Assembly: GCA_029204225.1 (NCBI GenBank)
Contig: CM055109.1
Span: forward strand, 3,114,147-3,178,146
DNA: 64,000 bases
Reading direction: 5' to 3'
Origin: Diphasiastrum complanatum
Lineage: Eukaryota; Streptophyta; Lycopodiopsida; Lycopodiales; Lycopodiaceae
This document shows, in pieces, positions 55,690-64,000 of the stretch. Each line of letters begins with the position of its first letter. The stretch's first letter is position 1. Below the pieces are notes generated by a model that saw only the letters and a program-made list of their open reading frames with translations, was not told the DNA's origin and did not search any database. The translations under genes and the position numbers were made by a program.

Positions 55690-57838
55690 TATTCGGTTTT
55701 GTTGAAATCTATATTTTTTTGGGGTTAGTGAATACTTTTATGGCATTTCGACTGTACTTGGATGATACATTTTGTTTTGTCCATGTTGAATATCTATCAG
55801 TTTATAGCCTATGTTTGTGTATAGGAACATAGTTCGATAAATTGCTTATGTACATCTTAATCTTGTGGACCTACTACGTGTTTCCTATGTACTGAGTTCA
55901 TATCGAATACTTAAACTAGTCAGAGTGCATAGACATATGAACAAGTAATGTGAGGAATAGTTACTTGCAGGTTAATGTCTCTTTCTGTTGAAAGGATAAC
56001 TCATTAACTTATTTATGGTTTGGAAGAAGATCTAAATGTGGTGTTACACATGTATAATTGAGATCTGCACCTAGACATTTAAGATTTTTGAATCATTTAC
56101 AATTGACTTGAATAATTGGATTGCTCCTGGTTAGAAGTTAATTGGATAAATAAGTAGTGTGAAGAGAATTTACCGAAACTGTTTATTTGGATCTATATTG
56201 CTTATAAGACACATGATTAGTGAGTCATCTGATTCATTTATGAGAACTGTGCATAGAATATAGAAGATTCTTGATATAAAATATTTCTTGAAGGAGAAAT
56301 ATTCAAAGTTATTGACTTTATCCCAGTGAGCTCATACATACATATTGGATGACAGAGTCTAACTAATATGAAGGATAACCACTGAATTCAGTTGGAATTC
56401 AGCAGAACTTAATAATCTCTTGATGTGGTGCCAGGTAATTGTATAAAGTTTATATTTGTTAAAGACAAATGTTATACTGGTCTTTAATCACTAGGTTGAT
56501 TGTAGAACTTGGAACTCCTAATCTGGTTAAGAATCGGATTGAAAGAATATTCTTAGAATCCAGTAATTTTTCTTGTGAAAAAGATTTCAGAATGTTTCTT
56601 ATATTTCCTGAGTGGTATGATGTGCATATATTCTAGTATCTCTAAACGATTATGGGTTTAGAATCCGATAAATTATGATTGACAAATAATAAGATTCTAA
56701 ATGTTTATGATTGACGGATCATAAGTTGATACTTAAAGGTCATTAGATAATTATATGGAAATATGATAATTCTTAAAATGGTGAGTAATTCTTGATCAAT
56801 TGGTGGAGTTAAAATTTAGATCTATTATTTGAACTCTAAATTTATGTACAAACTTGATATTGTTTGGATCTCACAAGCATTTTCTTTAAGTAAATGTTTA
56901 CTTATGAGGAATTTGCTTACCTTTACAGATTATAGTCAAGGAATGCTTGGAACTGTTTTTCAGCCTAAATTCTTCGGTTTATTAGGAGTAGTTAAGTTTA
57001 TCAAGATTGAATGGTTGCTATTTTTTGGCATGTGATGCTAGGGATAGAGTACTTAACTCAAGAGAGTATCTGGGGTACTCAGGACTGAGGAAAAGTCATT
57101 TTTATCTTGATGAATCTCCTAGAGATTTGGTTGGATGAGTTTTGTACCTTAGTTTTTGAAAAAAATCTAAGTGTATTTGTACCAAGAAGCATTTATGACA
57201 AATCTACAAGTAATTGTGGATACTCTTGGACTATAATTGTTTCGAATCTTTAACTTTTGAATATTGATCTCTAATGTAAGGTGAGAACTCACCCAGTGAT
57301 TCATGTAAATTGAGATTAAATGAAGGTGATGTTATTAGATTGGAGTGAATCAAACTCGTTAGGGAAATTAATCTCTTAGTGTACTTCTAAAGGTCGATAT
57401 AGTACTAGTGTAGAGACAGATAATTTGAGAATTATTTTATCTCTAAGTACTAATTTGGTATTGAAGCCAGACTAAAGATTGATTTTCAGGATAAAAGTGA
57501 AAGTTAAATGATTGATTTGTTAGCTTTTAAACTTAATCTTCAGGTTTGGTCGACTATTATCCAGTGTATCATGTAAATTTGCTTTATATGATGATGACAA
57601 TTTGATGTATCGAAGATTTGACCCATTTGGAAGATTTATCGCTTATTGTATCATTGGACCCTGAATCAGTATTCAGGATCAGAGATAAACAATTGAGAAA
57701 TTGTTTTGTCTTTGTTTGCTTGTTTAGGTGGGTTGATCAAATTGAGGATAATGATTCATGGGAGAAATTAAAAGCATACAAATTTGATCTTTCCTTGTTA
57801 CTCGTTCTGAGGACAAAACTGATCTAAGAGAGGAAGAA
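55690..57838 (+). repeat. AT-rich retroelement body, copy B, ending in a polypurine tract
   Basis: Two kilobases without sustained coding capacity. Its middle (55840-56880) matches 13790-14815, and its 57000-57230 part matches the end of the window (63700-64000). It finishes with AAGAGAGGAAGAA (57826-57838), a typical LTR-element polypurine tract, directly before an LTR starting TGTTATGTCC. Confidence 0.65.
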
Positions 57839-58335
57839 TGTTATGTCCATGTCCTATATAAGGGAATCGGATTAATTTCTGACATGGATAGCCGGTCACT
57901 CCAGGTGTATATGGTTATTGGTTATGCCTCGTGATTCTGGGCTTGGCCTGTTAAGTAATTAATAATCATATGAGGACCCAGACCTATAATTGGACATAGG
58001 AGCACATGCATGGTGAAGATTGCTTTAATGCAAGAATAGGAGGTCAATAGCTCAATATAGGTTACATGGGAATCCTAGGGAGAATATTCTCTCTCTCTTG
58101 AGGAGAATATGTCCATTGGAAACTCACCCATCTACCTATTGTGAATTCAGATTCTTGAGCCAGTTTCTCCTCCTCTCTCTTGTGTTCTTCACTATGGCTT
58201 GGGGGCTAGGTCCAAGAAGAAACTCCAAGAGGGATCTAGGTTTGGATGAGTGGTTTTGCTCCACAGGTGTCCTTTTGGTTGTTTTGCAACAGGATCTAGT
58301 CAGATCTTCATAAGGCGATCATAATACTTATTCAC
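57839..58335 (+). mobile_element. 3' LTR following a polypurine tract
   Basis: Starts TGTTATGTCC right after the polypurine tract and matches the inverted copy at 2174-2616 over about 440 bp. The right end is uncertain; ATTCACA at 58335 is a candidate. The open frame MRRICP... inside is LTR sequence. Confidence 0.65.
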
Positions 58336-58904
58336 AGAGGGAGATTGTCTATGAGATGTTTAGACCAAATTTACCACTTGGTCGAATTATTCCCTATGCA
58401 CAATCACCGTACTTGAGTATTACAATACTTATTCGGCGGAAAATTACTTACATTCAACAGATTGTGTCAATTCTTGGTGCTGAACGTCTAGGGGAGATCC
58501 TTAGATATCGAGAACCGCTTATTTTACCTATTTTCGACTATGAACGAGAGATGTAACCATTTTAGTACTCTTCTGAGCCATTACCTGTCAATGTCTAAAG
58601 GTTCAGTTAGTACTTGGTTCCAAGGATGTTTTATATTCTACCGACCTCATAGAATGACGGGAAGTCATTTTCTCTTTCTACCACATTCAGAAGAACTTTG
58701 AGGACTCAATAATCGATCTCCTTGCAATTATACTACTGAGAGCCTGGAAAAATCTCATTGATTGGGGAGTACGAGGTGATTAGGATGACCCCCAGGATTG
58801 GAAGTGGTAATAGACCCTAGTCACTCGCGTAAGGGCAATGTGGGCCCTTTAACTCGCTAGGGCTTTTTGGCAGGACCAATCCCTTGTCGAAAAAATCCCT
58901 AACA

Positions 58905-58920
58905 TTGGTGAACCTGACGT
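58905..58920 (+). promoter_or_regulatory. Possible primer binding site of the Gypsy element
   Basis: TTGGTGAACCTGACGT follows CCCTAACA, which has an LTR-like CA end. The TGGTGA-CC-GACGTG pattern is used as primer site by some plant Gypsy elements. The LTR itself would lie within about 58340-58904, but I found no second copy to confirm it. Confidence 0.4.
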
Positions 58921-59397
58921 GAAACTTTGTTGGATGCAACCTTATGATCTGGACTCAAGATATGTATGTCTTTATTATCTGAACTTGATTGAGTAGACTA
59001 CCCATACTTCAAATGTAGTCGACTCTTGTGACTATTTCCAGTGTGCAAAATGTTTATTATCCATGAGGTTCTAGTATGGTTTGAGTAGAACTCTTCATGA
59101 TAAATGACCACCGAACTTTTCCAGAACTACCAACATAGGTCCTCCATTGCGACAACGAGTTGAGAAGGTGACACTCTCACCAAAATATTCACTCAGAAGT
59201 AGAACTTCGATTACCACCAAAAACATATCTAAGACGTTGCCTTGATCCCAAAAGAGTACTAGCAGTGAAAGTCCATCAGAAACTAAAACGCCGCCTAGTC
59301 CAAAAGAACAATTTGAGTACTGCGAGATTACTCCAGAACGAGACATATTTCAAATACTTGATATCATAATTATCCCCGAGTATTCACAATCAGAGCA

Positions 59398-60308
59398 ATG
59401 GATGCTCGAGTTACTGAACCTATAGTAATTCCAGCCGATATAGAACCCCTACCAAAGTTGAGAAGCACGACACCTGAGTTTCATGGAGCTCCTTACGAGA
59501 GTGTTGAAGATCACATCAATGCATTTTGGACCGCTTGTCTGATAAACCGTATAACAAATCCACACCATATTATAATGTACTTTACCATTACCTTGACTGA
59601 AATTGCAAGGAAATGGTACTATAGTCTACCTAGAGAATCCATCGAAGATATAGAGACCTTAGATTATTCCCGACTGAATTTGCTCCACATAGAACTACTG
59701 ATGGGTTGTTGTTCACTTTGACATCCCTCAACAAGAGGGGATATGAGAGTACTAGATCTAGCTCAAGGATTGATGATGTAAAAGCCATGTTGAAAGGGTA
59801 CATGGATGTGATGAATGAGAATATATCTACCCTAGCTTCGGACATCAATTTTCTTAAACGACAGCATAATATGATTGGACAAAGGCGTAATACATAGATA
59901 CTCCCACCGCTAGTATGCCGACATTGTCAAGGCAATCACCTCAATAGGAACTATCCAAATATGGTTTGTATGTATTGTAAGAAAACAAGACATCTAGAAG
60001 ATAGATGTTGGAGTCGTAGGGAGGCATTGAACACTGGAAACCATATACTAGGCCCTATCAATCACAGACCTTTTGAAAACAATGGAGCAAGACTTTCAAG
60101 ACCAGTGGTATTTCTTCAGAGAGACACTACAAAAGAAGAAGTGCTGGTATTGACCCGTAGCGGACAAGAGAAGAATATATTAGACAAAATCAGAAAAACA
60201 CAAAAACAATCGTGGAAAATTTCTTTAAAGGAACCCTCGAAGAAGTTAGAAACATCACTATCTAAAACACCTGAGAAAATTCCTCATCAAAAAAATTGCC
60301 AAAACTAG
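59398..60308 (+). pseudogene. Gypsy gag pseudogene
   Basis: Frame 59398-59721 carries a Ty3/Gypsy capsid start (LRSTTPEFHGAPYESVEDHI, RKWYYSLPRESI). After a frameshift the frame at 59706-59897 continues, and 59961-60308 has a degenerate zinc knuckle CMYCKKTRHLEDRC (CX2CX4HX4C with the Gly replaced) followed by a Lys-rich stretch. Distances suit a Gypsy gag of about 300 residues. Stops at 59719 and 59895 break it. Confidence 0.75.
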
Positions 60309-60381
60309 ATCATTACCTAGATCCATAAAGAACAGAGCTAGAACGCACCGTATCAAAAAGGAAATAGATCTAGGGAAGAGT

Positions 60382-60876
60382 ATGGAAAACCAAGACCTGC
60401 AAGAAGCATTAAATAACCTAAGTGTGGAAGTCAACTTATTGCAACTCCTTAGGTTATTGCCATTAGTAAGAAGAAAAGAAAAGCATATGATGAAACCATC
60501 TGCACTACGGACATTAGATCCGCCTATTATTGGACATATAAGTGCAGGTACCTTAGATCGAGCCTGTCCGAAAGTGGATGTGACCATTGATGGATTAGTC
60601 ATTGTAGGAGCAATAGTAGATGTTGGATCCGCAGTCAACATCCTTAGTTCAGAACTAGTCGATCGCTTAGGTTTTGAACTTGAACCTGTCACTCTAACAA
60701 CATTGAAGTTGGCCAATAACTCGGTTACAAAACTTGATGGGGAATTGAAACATACTCCTATTACCGTAGCAGGAAAGACTACCTACATTGATTTCTATGT
60801 TATAAAAATGCATCCCGGTAGTAGGGGATATTCTATCCTGCTAATAGACAAGATTGTATGCTGCCTATTGAAATAG
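60382..60876 (+). pseudogene. Gypsy retropepsin domain with altered active site
   Basis: 164 codons. VDVTIDGLVIVGAIVDVGSAVNILS is a Gypsy aspartic protease active-site segment with Asp-Val-Gly-Ser where Asp-Ser/Thr-Gly-Ser/Ala is usual; the following LGFELEPV and the hydrophobic flap region (VAGKTTYIDFYVI) fit. The Asp is kept. The frame ends DKIVCCLLK and switches without RT into the integrase tail below. Confidence 0.72.
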
Positions 60877-61247
60877 AATTACCATCCTTAAGACTGGCTA
60901 TGTCCCACAATCTAGGCAGGAAAGAATCCATCCAACAACGTATCAATATATTACAAGAATTGGATGAACAACGATTGACCTCCTTGGTGCATCAAGAAAC
61001 CCACAAAAAAATCATGAAAATAATGCATGATAGAAAAATTCCTAATTACAAGTTTAGCCAAGGACAACTAGTCTTGTGTTACGATACTTGGCATGAACTA
61101 ATGCCTCAAAAATTTGATATGCATTGGACTGGACCATATGTGATCAAAAAGTTGTATGACAACAATACAATTAAGTTAGCTGAAATAAGAGGAGGCTCAT
61201 TCAAAGCTCACGTAAATATTGATAAAATCAAACCAACCTATGTATAA
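60858..61247 (+). pseudogene. Gypsy integrase C-terminal tail
   Basis: 129 codons. FSQGQLVLCYDTWHELMPQK, HWTGPYVIKKLYDNNTIKL and the final FKAHVNIDKIKPTYV are the usual C-terminal domain of Gypsy integrase (GPY/F module). RT, RNase H and the catalytic integrase core, normally about 3 kb between protease and this tail, are missing. The element is an internally deleted derivative that depends on another copy. Confidence 0.78.
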
Positions 61248-61249
61248 GA

Positions 61250-62535
61250 AGAGTTGTATGATGTACAAGGTATAATACCAATTTCCTTTTCTTTTTCTTT
61301 TGCAGAATGTTTGAACTTTCTACCATGGCCATTGAAAGTATGGACTTCAGTGTTTGAGAACAAGAATTGCTCCAACCACTCTCAGAGATCATAAATTCCA
61401 ACGTGTATAGCTTTGTATTGAATGATACCAGTTTGGATTGTACATTCGATTCCAAGCAGCTCTGGGAATGAGATAACAAAGACAAACTTTCGTTCTTAAA
61501 ATTCTTATATAAACAAAAATTAATCCAAAAAATATACATAGATTTTGAATACGAGGGATGTAGATCTTACTATGAGATAGGAAGTCCATTCATGGATGTG
61601 AACATCATTGATGAACACATCCTAGATGAACTAGCCATAGTAGTACAAGTAAAAAAAATTGTATATATGTACTATAACCCTGCAAAACGAAGTGTGCCTA
61701 GGCAAATGAGACCATTAATAACAAATTTCTTTGGTGGATTGTATTGGAGTAAGCAATTGGCTTGGGGATAAGCACACCCAGCCGACCGATTACCTACTAC
61801 CAATCTATTTAAACAAAAAAAAACTTCTCTTTGTGTATATACAATGCGAAAAAAAAAGAAAAAAAAATATGCATGCCTTCCTGAAGGCTGATCTTCCAGA
61901 CTTGCAGATCATTGGTCTGAAGACCTTCTTCTTGGTTATCTGCCTGTGTGGGCTTTGATCCCTGTCTATTACCAGCTTGCAGCAAGACAGAAGCCATTTA
62001 ATAGTTTTGAAGAACAACTAGCCCTCCATCGCTGATTAGACACCATCTTGGAAACTCTATAGACCACTTGTTTGTGTGAACCTCTCCCTAGTTCTGCCTA
62101 CGACACATTTTGGCTCATCCTTGTGCTTGTGGGTTTGCTCATCTACTTGATAAGCCAGCAGCCCATTTCTATCATTCGAATCCCTACATGTGGCTGCATC
62201 ACATCGCCTGTCTGTGTGGAAAAAGCTTGAAATCCGCCGCTTTGTGGGCCGTGTCATCTGCCTGCAGATCGCTGCTTCAGAGGCCATTTTCTGTGCCTGG
62301 GTTGCTGCGGCTAGTTCCTGCACACTTGATATTTGCAACTACCTACTCTACGGTCATCTTTTGTCTCCGACCCCTGCCTAACGCTCCCTCTCCGCTCCTC
62401 CTTATCTCCCTGCCGTGGTCTCTCCTACCTCTGTCTGCGACCTCCTTTTCCTTGCCAGCGACCCGCTCCCTCCTTCTGCCTGGCTCTGCCCCTCTCTCCT
62501 TCCAATGTCCACGCTCCTCTACCTGCGACCTCTTT
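61250..62535. other. Noncoding DNA downstream of the Gypsy element
   Basis: A pyrimidine-rich stretch with TTTTGCAG at about 61305 resembles a splice acceptor. Otherwise there are no conserved frames; the C/T-rich part from about 62330 leads into the dispersed repeat. No 3' LTR was identified. Confidence 0.4.
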
Positions 62536-63684
62536 GCTAACCTGCGATCTGATATCACCTGGTTTGCGCCCTACATCTGCGGATTTGCCCGTGGGTTTGC
62601 ATCTGCCCTGCCTGTGGGTTCGTGCCCACCCTACCTACAGCTCGCTGACCCTCGCTACCTTACCTGTCCATCGCCCTTCCTCTACCTTGTAAGCAGCGTA
62701 TTCTGTGCTTGTCCGCTCCCCTCCTACCAGCGACCCTTGCTGCCAACAGATATGCCTGTGACCTCCTTTTCTGGCCACGATCCCTACCTGTCTGCCTGGC
62801 TATTCGCTGCCTTGCCTGGCCACGCTTCCTACCTAAACCTGCTATCTGACCGTGCCTGCGGGTTTGCCCATCTGCTGGCGTGCCCTTTTTCCTACCTGCG
62901 GCCCATTTTCTAATTCTGATCTGTGGCCCATTACTTGTTGTTTGTGGGTTTGTTATGTGCGCCCACCTCGCACATTGCCTTGACCTCTACTTGTAGCCTT
63001 ACTGCTAAGCGCTTCCCTTGCCCCTGCTTTAAACCATATCCTGTATTCATCGTTGTCAAATTTCACGTAAATCTGTCCTTATTGAGTCACTATTTAAAAT
63101 GGCATCCCTAGGGTGTGGTTTGATCAATCTCTCACGTTCACTTTCATGACTCTAGTGATTTCGAGAGGCAGATTGAAGGCCTTTGTATGTTTGATTGTGT
63201 TTAGACGTCGGTTGCTTAAAAGTTTTAGTGTATTCACAACAATCTCATTGGTTGACTAATGAGCTATTCTTCTGAAGCCTCCGAGAATTAACCGTTTGCC
63301 ACAGGTTTAGCTTTGTTTGACGAGTTAAAAATGCCCGCCAACTTTGCTGCATGTGGGGAGGTCGTTGAATCTGTATCTCTTCTCGAAATGCACTAGTAGC
63401 AAGTATTCCCGAAGCCTATGCAAATGGTTCAGATGAAGATTAGGTGCTTATTCAAAATCTAACTCTGTTTTACCTCACTCAGTTCCGTAGGCTATTTGAA
63501 AATTGCCTGTTGACCGTTTGAAATCTGCCTTGCCGATTGCCATTAAAAGTGCTTGTGATCATGAACGGCCGTATTTTTTACTCCATACCCAATGGAGCTT
63601 GAGCTGTAATTGTGGTATAGACCAACTTCCATTAGCATTTCCTTAGATTGGCAGTCTATTTGGGGGTCGTTTCATAAGCCTTCA
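62536..63684 (+). repeat. 1.1-kb dispersed repeat, copy 2
   Basis: Same orientation as 15684-16781 with high similarity from CTGATATC to ATAAGCCTTCA. It includes an additional block of about 75 bp near 63160-63235. The 267-codon frame starting at 62110 runs across its C/T-rich part but is not conserved in copy 1. Confidence 0.8.
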
Positions 63685-63689
63685 ATTTA

Positions 63690-64000
63690 ATTTATCTAAT
63701 GGATATTATTTTACTATAGTTTATGGTCTGCAAATGCTTGAGTACAGTTATTCATTTGGATGAATTTTCAATTATCATAGGAGACAGACAAGTCTATTAA
63801 GATGAATGAATGTTATTTTCTTGCATTTGGTGCTAGAATCAGGAGCATTCAACTCAAAAGAGTATCTGGGATACTCAGAGTTGAGTTTTAATCATTCTAT
63901 ATCTTAATGATTCTCCTAGAGATTCTAATTGAATGAATTATCATGTCTTAGAATTTTGATTCTAAGGATATTTGTACTTAAAAGCTTATGAATTATCTGT
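63690..64000 (+). repeat. AT-rich retroelement body, copy C (cut by window end)
   Basis: Matches about 57000-57230 of copy B: the blocks AGAGTATCTGGG-TACTCAG and GATTCTCCTAGAGATT occur in both. The LTR should lie beyond the window. Confidence 0.6.

Noticed and set aside
58098-58313. Hydrophobic frame MRRICP... resembling a small membrane protein, also at 2183-2407 on the minus strand
   Set aside because: Both lie inside matching LTR copies; the shared frame reflects LTR similarity, and the copies differ by frameshifts near the end.
62110-62913. 267-codon open frame, Pro/Ser/Leu/Cys-rich
   Set aside because: It spans C/T-rich repeat DNA whose other copy (15684-16781) does not preserve the frame, so it is a composition artefact.

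Overview
The window is nuclear DNA from a land plant with a large, repeat-rich genome. Evidence: one long intact PLS-class pentatricopeptide-repeat (PPR) gene without introns (27811-30900), many Copia and Gypsy retrotransposons primed from initiator-Met tRNA, (GA)n/(CT)n microsatellites and short GT-AG introns. The style of the PPR protein (nine regular P-L-S triplets, 'KAC'/'MYAKCG'/'GYAQHG' blocks) makes me suspect a fern or another non-flowering vascular plant. That placement is inference.

Layout. 1-5066: retrotransposon ends and a minus-strand Copia gag-protease scrap. 5067-8040: a Copia element with an intact gag and the start of protease, cut off at about 7020 by an antisense Copia reverse-transcriptase fragment. 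8400-13020: a minus-strand element bracketed by 266-bp direct repeats. 13190-20400: degenerate retroelement DNA, including one copy of a GC-rich 1.1-kb dispersed repeat and a gag pseudogene. 20370-24000: inverted arrays of short A/T-rich repeats, a CACTA-type (En/Spm) transposase fragment and a long hairpin. 24000-26100: a decayed non-LTR reverse transcriptase and a short tandem array. 27811-30900: the PPR gene, the only apparently functional host gene. 32340-34640: a broken plus-strand Copia. 34955-35695: a foldback element that is one large hairpin.

35985-45380 is the most unusual part: a cluster of decaying genes that look like the cargo of one large, possibly undescribed DNA transposon. 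It holds an intron-containing candidate DDE transposase whose motif order recalls RAG1/Transib cores (+), an unknown minus-strand gene, a histone H3-like gene (+) behind a tandem array of CACGTG boxes and a TATA box, a ULP1/C48-like cysteine peptidase (+), and another unknown minus-strand gene. All carry frameshifts or stops, so this copy is dead.

45480-55345: two minus-strand Copia elements and one plus-strand Copia that carries an internal tandem duplication. 55690-61250: an AT-rich retroelement body ending in a polypurine tract and LTR, then an internally deleted Gypsy element (gag, protease, integrase C-terminus). 62536-63684: the second copy of the 1.1-kb repeat. The last 300 bases start a third copy of the AT-rich body.

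Gene functions are read from motifs by eye; no database search was possible.
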